DNA from: Desulforamulus reducens MI-1
GTDB lineage: Bacteria; Bacillota; Desulfotomaculia; Desulfotomaculales; Desulfotomaculaceae
Direction of reading: 5' to 3'
Assembly (NCBI RefSeq): GCF_000016165.1
Contig: NC_009253.1
Location: forward strand, 3,544,105 to 3,608,104
DNA length: 64,000 nucleotides
How positions within the stretch are numbered: the stretch's first letter is position 1; every line of letters starts with the position of its first letter. This document shows positions 1 through 8,210 of this stretch, piece after piece. Below the pieces are notes generated by a model. The model saw only the letters and a list, made by a program, of their open reading frames with translations, had not been told where the DNA came from and did no database searches. The position numbers and the translations under genes were made by a program.

Positions 1-179
1 TCAGGAATAAGTATATCCATCACTATGATGTCTGGCCGATACTGTTTGGCTAGTTTGACAGCCTGAATACCACTTTGACAAGTGATTATTTTATCTTTAG
101 CGAGGAGTTCTTCGGCCACAATCGATTTAAGAAATTCCAATTCGAGTATTTCATCTTCCACTATTAAAACTACACTCAT
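1..179 (-). CDS. Response regulator, N-terminal part (cut by window edge)
   Basis: The first 59 or so residues of a receiver domain are visible, starting at ATG 177-179 and running off the left edge. It begins MSVVLIVEDE, giving the acidic pocket residues, and reaches the phospho-acceptor region VMDILIP. The output domain is outside the window, so AraC-type or LytTR-type cannot be decided. It starts 2 bases after the stop of the PocR/LytS-type sensor kinase, so the two are co-transcribed and form a two-component pair. Placed directly after the choline microcompartment operon, it is probably that operon's activator; this is inference from position. Confidence 0.9.
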   Translation of the reverse strand, partial: MSVVLIVEDEILELEFLKSIVAEELLAKDKIITCQSGIQAVKLAKQYRPDIIVMDILIP

Positions 180-181
180 CA

Positions 182-1375
182 CTATCGCCTCGCATTGGGT
201 TTGGTGGGAATCGAGATGGTGACAGTACTTCCACTATAGTCTGATTTTATGATTTTCAACCCGTAACAATCTCCAAAATATCGTTTCAATCGTTTGTCCG
301 TACTGCGAAAACCTATTCCTAGCTTATTTTCCGGTTGTTGCAAACTTTGTAAGACTTCTTTGGGAAAACCATTTCCATTATCCATAACAAAAATATTTAT
401 GTCATTTTTATATTTTTCTGCATAAATTTTTATCCTGCCTCCGTCCCTTTTAGGGGAAATGCCATGGATAAGAGCATTCTCAACAATAGGTTGTATAATC
501 ATATTGGGTATTCTATGGTGCTTAATATCATCTGCAATATTTATGTCATATTCCAGACGATTTTTAAATCTAACTTTCTGAATATAAAGGTATTTCTCTA
601 TATTATCCATCTCGTTTCCGATAGTGTGCAACTCGTCGTCTTGCTTTAAGTTATATCGCAATAAATCGGAAAGACAGTAAATGAGTTCTTCCGTTGTATG
701 GGATTTTTCAAAATAGGCAATGCGTGCTATGGAGTTCAAGGTATTAAACAGGAAATGGGGGTTAACTACCAAAGACATATTTTTAGCTTCTAAGTCAAGA
801 ATCTTTTTTTCCAGCATTTCTTTTTCTATTGACAATCTTGCTATGGCCTTATCGGTATTATTGATGCTTTCAGAAAAGTCATAGGAGATATTTTTGGCAA
901 TATGGTTACAAAGTTGTTCATGAATATCAACTTTGTTTGCTTCTATTGTTTTTATCGCTGCAATTGATTTAGCAATAAATTCCGGTTCCAGTTTTTTATC
1001 CTTTGCTATTGCCATTATGTCAATCAGATATTTCTGATATTCACTATCCGGTGAATAAACCTGCGCTCCGACGACATACCCAATAGTTTGCTTGTTAACA
1101 TCCACTGGCAAAAGAATGTTTGTAAGTCCGTACCGACAGGTGAATCGGTCTCCTTTACCTGATTTTAATCTAGAAATATAGTCCGAGCATATACGCTTAT
1201 CATCTTCTTGGCAAACAAGTTTACAAAAATCGGGAGACGGGTTAAACTCAAGCAGAATATCGCCATTGGTATCGATCAGTTGTAAGGAAATATTGGATAG
1301 GGATAAGAATCCGCTATATCGAGAGTATAGATTGGAATTAACTAAATTTTTTAATGTTTTGTTAGTTTTGTTCAT
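182..1375 (-). CDS. PocR-domain LytS-family sensor histidine kinase
   Basis: 397 aa and no obvious membrane segment, so a cytosolic sensor. Residues about 20-165 look like a PocR ligand-binding domain, with cysteines at 51, 55, 63 and 80. A coiled linker (about 175-200) leads to a LytS-type His-kinase domain with NPHFLFN at 205-211 (phospho-His207), then a HATPase domain with QPIVENALIHG and DNGNGF motifs. PocR domains sense small metabolites in propanediol and microcompartment regulation, so choline or a breakdown product is a reasonable ligand; that is inference. It pairs with the response regulator that follows and is separated from the BMC operon by a strong hairpin. Confidence 0.88.
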   Translation of the reverse strand: MNKTNKTLKNLVNSNLYSRYSGFLSLSNISLQLIDTNGDILLEFNPSPDFCKLVCQEDDKRICSDYISRLKSGKGDRFTCRYGLTNILLPVDVNKQTIGYVVGAQVYSPDSEYQKYLIDIMAIAKDKKLEPEFIAKSIAAIKTIEANKVDIHEQLCNHIAKNISYDFSESINNTDKAIARLSIEKEMLEKKILDLEAKNMSLVVNPHFLFNTLNSIARIAYFEKSHTTEELIYCLSDLLRYNLKQDDELHTIGNEMDNIEKYLYIQKVRFKNRLEYDINIADDIKHHRIPNMIIQPIVENALIHGISPKRDGGRIKIYAEKYKNDINIFVMDNGNGFPKEVLQSLQQPENKLGIGFRSTDKRLKRYFGDCYGLKIIKSDYSGSTVTISIPTKPNARR

Positions 1376-1852
1376 GTTTTCTCCAAAAATTCCTTTTCTC
1401 TGACTGATTGTATTAATTTCATAAAGTATTTACACAAATGCTGTGAATCCATCAAAAAAGAAGGCATCCGGGGCATGTGGCCAAATTCTTTAAGTTGCTG
1501 AGGACTAAAGAAAGAGAGGTCACGATTCAGATGTAACCTATTTTCGCCGATAAAAGTCGAATAAAACAGAATTTTATATTTTAATAATACAATACCCTTA
1601 TAAAAATGTAAATAGGATAAGCCTTTAGTCCAGCATAACGGGCCATGAGCCGTGTACCATAAGCTAACTACCCCTAAGCAAAACATATACAAAAAGCCCA
1701 AGGCCCAAGACTCATGGCACACGGCTTATAAGCTAATGGCTAACAGCTAAAGGCTAACGACTATTTTCCTACTAACAATCACATTAATATAAAGGGGCTG
1801 CCTCATTTTTATTGAGGCAGCCCCTTTGTCGTATGGCCTGTTTAGTTGATTC
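1376..1852. other. Intergenic region with GCTAA-type repeats
   Basis: Between the sensor kinase and the last shell gene. I see no convincing gene: a 116-codon minus-strand frame (1372-1722) has no family resemblance and covers repeat DNA. Bases about 1640-1760 carry imperfect inverted repeats (GCCATGAGCCGTGTACCATAA paired loosely with a CTCATGGCACACGGCTTAT arm) followed by short GCTAA direct repeats (GCTAATGGCTAACAGCTAAA). A perfect hairpin lies at 1791-1827. Confidence 0.6.
1791..1827 (-). terminator. Terminator of the choline BMC operon
   Basis: Perfect inverted repeat AAAGGGGCTGCCTCA / TGAGGCAGCCCCTTT with a 7-base loop, 25 bases past the stop of the last shell gene. The T-tract is weak on both sides, but the stem is long and GC-rich. 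It separates the BMC operon from the two-component genes. Confidence 0.75.
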
Positions 1853-2140
1853 TTATGCTTCTTTCTTGGCGGGGAGTATCATTTCTACGTCGCTGTGTGG
1901 ACGGGGAATGACATGAACGGAAATTAGTTCGCCAACTCGCTGAGCAGCAGCAGCACCGGCATCGGTGGCTGCTTTTACAGCACCAACATCTCCTCTTACC
2001 ATAACGGTTACCAGAGCACCACCGACTTTTTCATAACCAATCAGTTGAACATTAGCAGCTTTAACCATGGCATCTGCCGCTTCAATTGATCCTACCAGAC
2101 CTTTGGTTTCAATTAATCCTAATGCATCAGATCTACTCAT
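1853..2140 (-). CDS. BMC-H hexameric shell protein
   Basis: 95 aa, one BMC domain of standard length. It has the usual beginning [10 protein letters not shown], the [11 protein letters not shown] helix, the lysine-containing [13 protein letters not shown] strand-loop and the HVIPRPH end typical of PduA/EutM-like hexamers. It should form flat hexameric tiles of the microcompartment facet with a small central pore for substrates and products. AGGAGG lies 8 bases before ATG. It is the last gene of the operon, 20 bases after pduL. Closest relatives in this window are the shell proteins at 17013-17303 and 19215-19514. Confidence 0.95.
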   Translation of the reverse strand: MSRSDALGLIETKGLVGSIEAADAMVKAANVQLIGYEKVGGALVTVMVRGDVGAVKAATDAGAAAAQRVGELISVHVIPRPHSDVEMILPAKKEA

Positions 2141-2160
2141 TTTTGTTTCCTCCTAAAATT

Positions 2161-2814
2161 TTATTTTACAATCGTTATTTTTGATGTTGATGTGAGATTC
2201 ATAGCATTCGCTTCTTCTGTGTCGATATGAAACTCAAGAGCCGAGGTGTTGTTGGCTCTGATGACAACATTCGAGTAAGTTCCTCCCCGAAGTCCATCTA
2301 CTCGGATGGTTACCGACTCTCCATCCTTTACACCTAAGTTTTTTGCATCTTCAAGGTTCATATGAATATGTCGCTGTGCAATCAAAAGGCCTTTGGAAAG
2401 AAGAATACTTCCTTTGGGGCCAATAAGAGTGATTCCCGGAGTTCCTTGCAGGTCTCCAGACAACCTCACCGGCGCAGTTAAGCCAAGTTTGAAACAATCT
2501 GCTTGGAGTATTTCTACCTGAGATTCGCTTCGCACTGGCCCAAGGATGCGAACTTTTTCTATAGCACCTTTGGGACCGGCTATGGTCAGGGTTTCCTTAC
2601 ATGCATATTGCATGGGTTGGGACAAATCCTTGATTTTTGTTAACTGGTAGCCCGCACCAAACAGGGTTTCCAAATCTGCTTGGGAAAGATGGATATGACG
2701 GTTAGATATTCCCACAGGTATGGAGTTGGCGTCCTTTTTAAAGTCACCCCCTTCTTTGATTGCTTCCAGCAGAAGCGCTGCTAAAGCGTCATATTTTCCC
2801 ACTTTAGTTTTCAC
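2161..2814 (-). CDS. pduL: PduL-type phosphate propanoyl/acetyltransferase
   Basis: 217 aa. PduL converts acyl-CoA and phosphate to acyl phosphate and CoA, recycling CoA inside the shell. Two PduL domains are visible. The metal-binding histidines are NRHIHLS (His40, His42) and QRHIHM (His149, His151), with a further His196 in EFHIDTEEAN. The first 25 residues form a predicted amphipathic helix of the kind used as an encapsulation peptide. The start overlaps the end of the upstream aldehyde dehydrogenase by 11 bases, so they are translationally coupled: acetaldehyde to acetyl-CoA to acetyl phosphate. Confidence 0.93.
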   Translation of the reverse strand: MKTKVGKYDALAALLLEAIKEGGDFKKDANSIPVGISNRHIHLSQADLETLFGAGYQLTKIKDLSQPMQYACKETLTIAGPKGAIEKVRILGPVRSESQVEILQADCFKLGLTAPVRLSGDLQGTPGITLIGPKGSILLSKGLLIAQRHIHMNLEDAKNLGVKDGESVTIRVDGLRGGTYSNVVIRANNTSALEFHIDTEEANAMNLTSTSKITIVK

Positions 2815-4282
2815 CTCTTTTTTTCAGTAACGCAATGACTTCATTCACAACATTCATAATCTGATCTTCACTGATGTCACTGGAGCTGCAACTCTGTGCC
2901 ACGCAGGCTGAGGGAGTTGTGTTTTCGGCAAATTCTTTGATTCCATAGGCTACACGTTTTTTATTGATCAAATGCATGGGAGTTACATTATCGGAGGTTG
3001 CACTGCCGCCCCAGGTACCGCAACCCAGTGTAAAGGCCGGGGCTAGTCCGGTGCTTGCTCCCACACCGCCCTGGGTGGAAGGTGTGTTAACTAAGATTCT
3101 GAATACAGGCTTTGAAGCAAATTTCATAGCCATTTCAGGGTTTTCCGTATGAATGGAAAGGCTGTGACCCACACCACCATTTTTCAATAATTTGATGCAT
3201 ACATCACATGCTTCTTCCCAATCTTTTACGGTATAAAAGGCTAGCACAGTAGTTAACTTTTCGAAAGACAGGGGATAGTCTTTACCCACGCCCTTTTGTT
3301 CACCCAACAAAACCTTGGTTCCCGGGGGAATGGTTATGCCAGCACTTTCTGCTATAACTGCTGCGGATCTGCCTACAAATTTGGCATTCATGGCATGTCC
3401 ACGGACAAACAGATTTTTAGCAACTTTGTCTGTTTCCGCAGGGGTCATGAAATAGCCACCCTGTCGTCTGAACTCTTCTATAACTTGATCACGCATACAT
3501 TCTTCAACAATAACTGCTTGCTCGGATGCACATATGGTTCCGTTGTCAAAGGTTTTACTGGTAATAATATTTTTTACTGCTTTTTGTACATTGGCAGTTC
3601 TTTCTATATAGGCCGGAACGTTGCCCGGGCCTACACCCAGTGCTGGTTTTCCTGCGCTATAGGCAGCCTTTACCATGGCTGTCCCGCCGGTGGCAATAAT
3701 CATGTCTACTTCATCGCATTTCATGAGTTCATTGGTTGCAGCCATTGAGGGTTTTGAGATACAACCAATAATATTGGCCGGGGCCCCGGCAGCTACTGCG
3801 GCATCATTCATCAGTCTGGCTGCTTGCAGCGTGCATTTCAGAGCTGAAGGATGCGGTGAAAATACAATCCCGTTACGGGATTTAATAGCAATGATAGATT
3901 TGTATATGGTTGTGGATGTGGGATTGGTTGAGGGAATAATGCCCATCAGCAATCCTACTGGTTCAGCAATTTCCACGACTTTGTTGACCTTATCGTCATT
4001 GATAACTCCGATGGTTTGCATGGGTTTGATGTATTCATATAGTTCTGTGGAAGCAAAATGGTTTTTGAAGGTTTTATCTTCTACTTTGCCAAATCCGGTT
4101 TCTTCCACCGCCAGTTTTGCCAGAGAAACGGCATTCTCCTCTGCTACTTTGACCATATTACGGATGATTTTATCAATCTGCTCGCAATCGAATTTCGCAA
4201 GTTCAGTTTGTGCCAATTTGGCCTGACGTGCAAGATTTCTGGTCTCTTGCAAGGATTGTAAATCATAATCAAAGTTTTCCAA
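2804..4282 (-). CDS. CoA-acylating acetaldehyde dehydrogenase (BMC-targeted)
   Basis: 492 aa, EutE/PduP/AdhE-N-terminal family. It oxidises acetaldehyde with NAD and CoA to acetyl-CoA. The catalytic cysteine is present: Cys251 in NGTICASEQ, read from bases 3530-3532. After the catalytic body there is a Ser/Cys-rich linker and a C-terminal amphipathic helix (ISEDQIMNVVNEVIALLKK), a likely encapsulation peptide. The N-terminus (YDLQSLQETRNLARQAKLAQ) is also helical. Start is TTG with GGGAGG upstream. It corresponds to the active enzyme of the cut loci (CutF). Contrast the paralogue at 15458-16957, where the same position is serine. Confidence 0.93.
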   Translation of the reverse strand: MENFDYDLQSLQETRNLARQAKLAQTELAKFDCEQIDKIIRNMVKVAEENAVSLAKLAVEETGFGKVEDKTFKNHFASTELYEYIKPMQTIGVINDDKVNKVVEIAEPVGLLMGIIPSTNPTSTTIYKSIIAIKSRNGIVFSPHPSALKCTLQAARLMNDAAVAAGAPANIIGCISKPSMAATNELMKCDEVDMIIATGGTAMVKAAYSAGKPALGVGPGNVPAYIERTANVQKAVKNIITSKTFDNGTICASEQAVIVEECMRDQVIEEFRRQGGYFMTPAETDKVAKNLFVRGHAMNAKFVGRSAAVIAESAGITIPPGTKVLLGEQKGVGKDYPLSFEKLTTVLAFYTVKDWEEACDVCIKLLKNGGVGHSLSIHTENPEMAMKFASKPVFRILVNTPSTQGGVGASTGLAPAFTLGCGTWGGSATSDNVTPMHLINKKRVAYGIKEFAENTTPSACVAQSCSSSDISEDQIMNVVNEVIALLKKRGEN

Positions 4283-4331
4283 TTTACTATTCCTCCCTAC
4301 GCTGTCTTACTTATTTTTACAGGCAGACAAG

Positions 4332-5000
4332 TTACTTTTCACTCCCCCGCTCGTAATATCCCTTTAGTTTCTGGATAAGTAATTCTTTGTTTGCTTTGGA
4401 TATGGCCCTACCTGCTATGCCAAGTTCTTTATATTCCCTTGCTAGATTCCGAAGTTTTACCACGGAAAGGGATTTCAGGATGTCGACTATTTTTTCAAGG
4501 CCAAATTCCTGTACGAAAGCATCTATCTCCCCTTTATGGAGTTGCTTCAGTGTTATTTGTGCCGACTTAGTGCTTTCTTTTGTGGTCTTGGCCGGTTCTG
4601 TCGATTCTATTACTGTGTCCTGGCTTGTCAAGGGAGCTTTTATGTTGGTAGCTGGATCAGAGTCCGGAAGAGCCCTTGCTTTCTCCTGTTGTGGTACAGT
4701 TTTTGGTTGCTCCGGAGCGGGATTTGCCCTTACGACAACCATTTTTTCAATCTCATTATGCGGTCTAGGAATTACATGTTGAGAAACCAATGACAAGTAA
4801 TCAAGCTTTTCAACTGCTGTTACAGCTGCTTCCACGGCGGCTTTAACAGCTCCCACATCACCGGTTACGGTAATTGTTACGAGTCCGCCACCTACAAAGG
4901 TTCTCTCCACAAGTTCCACTTGTGCCGTTTTAAGCATAACATCTGCACATTCAATAGCAGGAAGGAGTCCTCGTGTCTCAATTAGGCCAAGAGCCTGCAT
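4332..5000 (-). CDS. BMC-H shell protein with C-terminal SAP-like extension
   Basis: 222 aa. Residues 1-90 are a normal BMC domain (MQALGLIETRGLLPAIECAD ... HVIPRPHNEIEKM). A Pro/Thr/Lys/Ser-rich linker follows (about 95-150). The last 70 residues form a helical domain ending LRNLAREYKELGIAG and SKANKELLIQKLKGYY, which looks like a SAP or Rho-N-terminal helix-extension-helix fold. PduK-type shell proteins also carry C-terminal extensions, but usually with a metal site; no Cys cluster is seen here. The tail may face inward and bind cargo, other shell parts or nucleic acid. Function of the tail is unknown. Confidence 0.88.
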   Translation of the reverse strand: MQALGLIETRGLLPAIECADVMLKTAQVELVERTFVGGGLVTITVTGDVGAVKAAVEAAVTAVEKLDYLSLVSQHVIPRPHNEIEKMVVVRANPAPEQPKTVPQQEKARALPDSDPATNIKAPLTSQDTVIESTEPAKTTKESTKSAQITLKQLHKGEIDAFVQEFGLEKIVDILKSLSVVKLRNLAREYKELGIAGRAISKANKELLIQKLKGYYERGSEK

Positions 5001-5011
5001 AGCTTACCCTC

Positions 5012-5683
5012 CTATTGTTGTGTCATAAGATCAGGCCAGTTTGCCGGGTAAGTTACGTAAAAGAGTTTAACATACTCAGACGAACTCCAGGTTACTTTGG
5101 AACCTTTGGGTACAAAGAGGACATCACCCTGGTGAGCGTGATAAGTCTCACCATTGATGGTGATGGACAGGCTTCCCTCGAGAATAATATCAATCTCTTC
5201 ATAGCACAATTCCCACTCAAAGCTGGATTTTTCAATTGTTAAAAAACCTGCACTCATTTGGGAATCATCTTTACTGACCACTTCACGATAAGCTACGTTT
5301 GTACTGAGATCCCCCGTGTCAAAGGTCTCGTAGTTTACTGTCCTGCCGCGCACAATTTTCAGTCCACTTTTCGGTTCATAATCTGTACGGAAGGGAGTTG
5401 GGGCAGGGACACTTGCTAGGAGTTTATTGGCCAATACAGCTTTTACAACTTGATAGATCATATCTGGGTCAATCTCGTTTTCCCGGCTATCTTTCTTGGG
5501 CAGGCCACCGTCTTTACCAGTATGATTTCCTGCAGCAGATGATCCTGTTGCAAAATCCACACCCAGTTCCTTGGCTAAATCCTTAGCTGCCGGTGTAATG
5601 ATGGTATGGCAGTCTACGCAGAATATTTTATGCCCCTTTTCTGCTGCTGCTTTTACCTCGTCTGCACAAACAAGTTTTTTCAA
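5012..5683 (-). CDS. eutQ: EutQ-like cupin protein
   Basis: 223 aa. The N-terminal segment (MKKLVCADEVKAAAEKG ... TIITPAAKDLAKELG) is the helical start shared by EutQ and EutT proteins. The C-terminal half is a cupin barrel (YEEIDIILEGSLSITINGE, GDVLFVPKGSKVTWSS). EutQ of Salmonella has been reported to have acetate kinase activity, which would complete acetyl phosphate to acetate and ATP here; whether this homologue does so is not shown by sequence. Start is TTG, 6 bases after AAGGAGGTG. It lies between the extended shell gene and the PduT-like shell gene. Confidence 0.85.
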   Translation of the reverse strand: MKKLVCADEVKAAAEKGHKIFCVDCHTIITPAAKDLAKELGVDFATGSSAAGNHTGKDGGLPKKDSRENEIDPDMIYQVVKAVLANKLLASVPAPTPFRTDYEPKSGLKIVRGRTVNYETFDTGDLSTNVAYREVVSKDDSQMSAGFLTIEKSSFEWELCYEEIDIILEGSLSITINGETYHAHQGDVLFVPKGSKVTWSSSEYVKLFYVTYPANWPDLMTQQ

Positions 5684-5725
5684 GGTAGCACCTCCTTTGG
5701 CAGAATATTGTATATGATCGTAATT

Positions 5726-6274
5726 TTAGTAGAGGGTTGTCCACAACTTGTCCGCCGGAGATGGAATTACTTCTATATCTACTAACAGACCATTTTCGAG
5801 AACGAGGGCTTTTCCGGCTTCAACAGCTGCTTGCACAGCGGCAACATCTCCGGTAAAGGTAAAGTAGGCTTTGCCGCCCAGTCCCCTACCCAAACGTAGT
5901 TCCAGAGCCTGTATGTCTGCAGCTTTGAGTGCCGCATCGGCTGCAATGATCATGGATGCCAGGGAAAAGGATTCCATAATCCCCAAAGCTCCAGTTCCAT
6001 CCGGCATGGTCGTAGCTGTAATGGCCGGGAAAACGGCCTCATGGACATTGGGGAGGATAAAACTATCGATCAGGTATTCTCCCGCTGCTTCGATGCCTAC
6101 GCTAATGGAGCTTTCTACGGCGGCAACATCTCCTTGTACGATGGCAATGTATTTCCCAGGACAGACAGACGTTGCACTGACTACTTCTACGTAGGCCGTT
6201 TTAAGCATCAGGTCTGCCGCATAAATTCCTCTTGCAACACTAGAAAGCTCAATCATACCTATTGCTCTATACAT
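5726..6274 (-). CDS. pduT: PduT-like BMC-T tandem shell protein with Fe-S cysteine
   Basis: 182 aa with two fused BMC domains (about 1-90 and 95-180), so a trimer that mimics a hexamer. The first domain has Cys38 in TSVCPGKY, the same residue and motif that holds the [4Fe-4S] cluster in the pore of PduT. It is thought to pass electrons across the shell. The gene overlaps the end of the pduS-like gene by 8 bases, matching the PduS/PduT partnership known from propanediol microcompartments. It is the only tandem-domain shell protein in the window. Confidence 0.93.
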   Translation of the reverse strand: MYRAIGMIELSSVARGIYAADLMLKTAYVEVVSATSVCPGKYIAIVQGDVAAVESSISVGIEAAGEYLIDSFILPNVHEAVFPAITATTMPDGTGALGIMESFSLASMIIAADAALKAADIQALELRLGRGLGGKAYFTFTGDVAAVQAAVEAGKALVLENGLLVDIEVIPSPADKLWTTLY

Positions 6275-7604
6275 ACGAACCCACCTTTATCTCAATAAAA
6301 TTATCCGTGCACTCTACAACAGTACCATTGAGACTGGCGTGAACCGCAGCTCCGAGACTGTTGTCTGGAATTTTCCCAATCAGTTGCCCGGCTTTCACCT
6401 GGTCGCCTACGGCTACAACTGGTATTGCCGGTGCTCCAATGTGCTGTCGTAAAGCGATACGAATGGTTTCAGGTTGAAATTCGACTTCAGTCATGGGTGC
6501 CGGTTTATCGAAAGTCTTTAAGCCAATTTTAGCGACTAGACGTTTGCTTGGAATCAGGCGATATTCCCTGGCCGCCCGCGGATGGAATTCCACCTGTGTG
6601 GGCTGATATCTAATACCTTGTTCTGCCAGCTTTTTCTTATAAAAAATATTGACAGATTTCGGATGAAGATTAGCTGGACAGGAGAATAATTCGCAGGCAT
6701 TACATTCACAACATAATTGGGCAATCTTTAGTTCATTTAAGTCCTCCAGATTGTAGTTTATAGCCCGCATGAGCTTATGTGGTTGTATATTGTGTCCCAG
6801 GAGATAGCGGGGGCACAAATCAGTACACATGCGACATTGCTCACAGGCGGTTTTGCCTATTACTCTTGCTTGCTCGATGCCCATGGATTTTTTACGAATG
6901 AGAAAATGATCTTTTTTAAGCAGCACATAACCTTTGTTTTTTTTGGTGACATACCCATCCACATTGTTCATGACAGAGCCCATCATGGGGCCGCCATCTA
7001 TCACGGCATAATCATCCAGATTTTCCACGCCGCATTGTCTGAATACATCCCGGATGGCTACGCCCACAGGCACTTTAACGGTCATGCGGTGAGGAATATC
7101 CCCGGCAACGGTGAGGTAGGTTTCCGTAACAGGTTTGCCGGCCATGGCATGGTATATATTCAGTGCTGTTTCAGAATTGATGACCACGCAACCCACTTTC
7201 AGGGGTATGGATGCTTCCGGAACAACCCTTTTAGTTAGTTCATGAACAAGAACCTGTTCGTCACCAGCCGGATACATATCCCGGAGTTCCATTACTTCCA
7301 TGTAATTTGCAAGTCCCAGAGCAGCAATTCTTTCTCGCAAGAGGACAACGACTTCTTTGTGTTTGCCCTTAATACCAATGATGGCTTTGCGAGCTTCAAT
7401 ATATCTTCCCGTTGCTTCTAGCCCTCTGATGATTTCATCAGGAAACTGTGCCATCAATTGCTGGTCCACCCTGAGCAGAGGTTCGCATTCAGCTCCATTA
7501 AGCAATATATACTCGGCTTTAGAAGTTAGTTTGGCGTGGGTTGGAAATCCAGCTCCTCCAGCCCCGATAATCCCTGCGTCCTTGATTATGTTCAGCAGAT
7601 CCAA
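6267..7604 (-). CDS. pduS: PduS-like RnfC-type Fe-S flavoprotein
   Basis: 445 aa, NuoF/RnfC-like. A glycine-rich nucleotide/FMN motif sits at the start (GIIGAGGAGFPTHAKL). Two ferredoxin-type [4Fe-4S] motifs are seen mid-protein: CEQCRMCTDLCP and CCECNACELFSCP. A barrel-sandwich RnfC-like domain is at the C-terminus (VGDQVKAGQLIGKI). In B12-dependent BMCs PduS reduces cobalamin; here the signature enzyme is B12-free, so its likely job is NADH oxidation or electron exchange through the PduT cluster. TTG start with GGAGGTGGG upstream. Confidence 0.92.
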   Translation of the reverse strand: MDLLNIIKDAGIIGAGGAGFPTHAKLTSKAEYILLNGAECEPLLRVDQQLMAQFPDEIIRGLEATGRYIEARKAIIGIKGKHKEVVVLLRERIAALGLANYMEVMELRDMYPAGDEQVLVHELTKRVVPEASIPLKVGCVVINSETALNIYHAMAGKPVTETYLTVAGDIPHRMTVKVPVGVAIRDVFRQCGVENLDDYAVIDGGPMMGSVMNNVDGYVTKKNKGYVLLKKDHFLIRKKSMGIEQARVIGKTACEQCRMCTDLCPRYLLGHNIQPHKLMRAINYNLEDLNELKIAQLCCECNACELFSCPANLHPKSVNIFYKKKLAEQGIRYQPTQVEFHPRAAREYRLIPSKRLVAKIGLKTFDKPAPMTEVEFQPETIRIALRQHIGAPAIPVVAVGDQVKAGQLIGKIPDNSLGAAVHASLNGTVVECTDNFIEIKVGSYV

Positions 7605-7625
7605 CTTTTCCCACCTCCGGATTTC

Positions 7626-7886
7626 TTAAAACGTGCAGTCTTCGTCAATGATTCCTACAATGACGGCATCAATGGGTACATCGTCCCGATCCAGCATTTT
7701 GCGGGCCGAGCTACCAGTACAGACAAGCACTCGTTCCCCTATGCCGGCACCAATGGTATCAGCAGCTATCATGGAACGACCGGCGTCAATACCGCCGAGA
7801 ACTTCCACCAACATAAATTTCAGTCCTCTGAGAGAATCGGCTTTTCTTGTTGCCCATATATTATCAATTACTTTTGCTGCTATCAT
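7626..7886 (-). CDS. eutN: EutN/CcmL-type BMC-P pentameric vertex protein
   Basis: 86 aa, the usual length of a BMC-P OB-fold protein. It starts MIAAKVIDNIWATRK and has the SLRGLKFMLVEV segment, the glycine-rich middle (DTIGAGIGERVLVCTGSSAR) and the acidic VIGIVD-like end (AVIVGIIDED). Pentamers cap the twelve vertices of the shell. It overlaps the upstream CutR-like gene by four bases (ATGA). It is the only vertex protein in the window. Confidence 0.95.
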   Translation of the reverse strand: MIAAKVIDNIWATRKADSLRGLKFMLVEVLGGIDAGRSMIAADTIGAGIGERVLVCTGSSARKMLDRDDVPIDAVIVGIIDEDCTF

Positions 7887-8194
7887 AAGGCCTCACCTTT
7901 TCTTGCCGCATTCACCTTATCTTTTATCTCGTTTACAGCTGCTTCCACCGATGCTGTATCTCCGAAAATGGCAATCATAATCAGATTCTGCGGGCAATGA
8001 CCTTTAATGTCTTCCACTACCACCCCAGCTGCTTTTTCAGCGATATCAGCAGCAAAAACCATATCAATCAACCGCCCCTGAACCAAACCAATAGCATCAT
8101 AGTTCTCAATGGAGGTTGTTGAAGAGGAGCCTTTTCGTCTAAAGAGTATGTCCAACGTCCCCTTGGAAGGGGATTTTATAATTCGATACTCCAT
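7883..8194 (-). CDS. CutR/GrpU-like BMC-H shell protein
   Basis: 103 aa. A 30-residue N-terminal extension (MEYRIIKSPSKGTLDILFRR) precedes a BMC domain starting NYDAIGLVQGRLIDM. The pore loop has a cysteine, GHCPQN (Cys67), instead of the usual glycine/serine, as in the GrpU group where it can hold an Fe-S cluster. CutR-type shell proteins are typical of choline microcompartments. ATG 8192-8194 has GAGAGGTGA upstream; a TTG two codons earlier (8200) is also possible. Sits between eutJ and the vertex gene. Confidence 0.85.
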   Translation of the reverse strand: MEYRIIKSPSKGTLDILFRRKGSSSTTSIENYDAIGLVQGRLIDMVFAADIAEKAAGVVVEDIKGHCPQNLIMIAIFGDTASVEAAVNEIKDKVNAARKGEAL

Positions 8195-8210
8195 GTGCAA
8201 AAGTCACCTC

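Noticed and set aside
1372..1722. 116-codon minus-strand frame after the sensor kinase
   Set aside because: No family motifs, covers inverted/GCTAA repeat DNA, and has no good ribosome site.
3296..4261. Plus-strand frames opposite the aldehyde dehydrogenase
   Set aside because: Complement shadows of a well-conserved gene with no motifs of their own.
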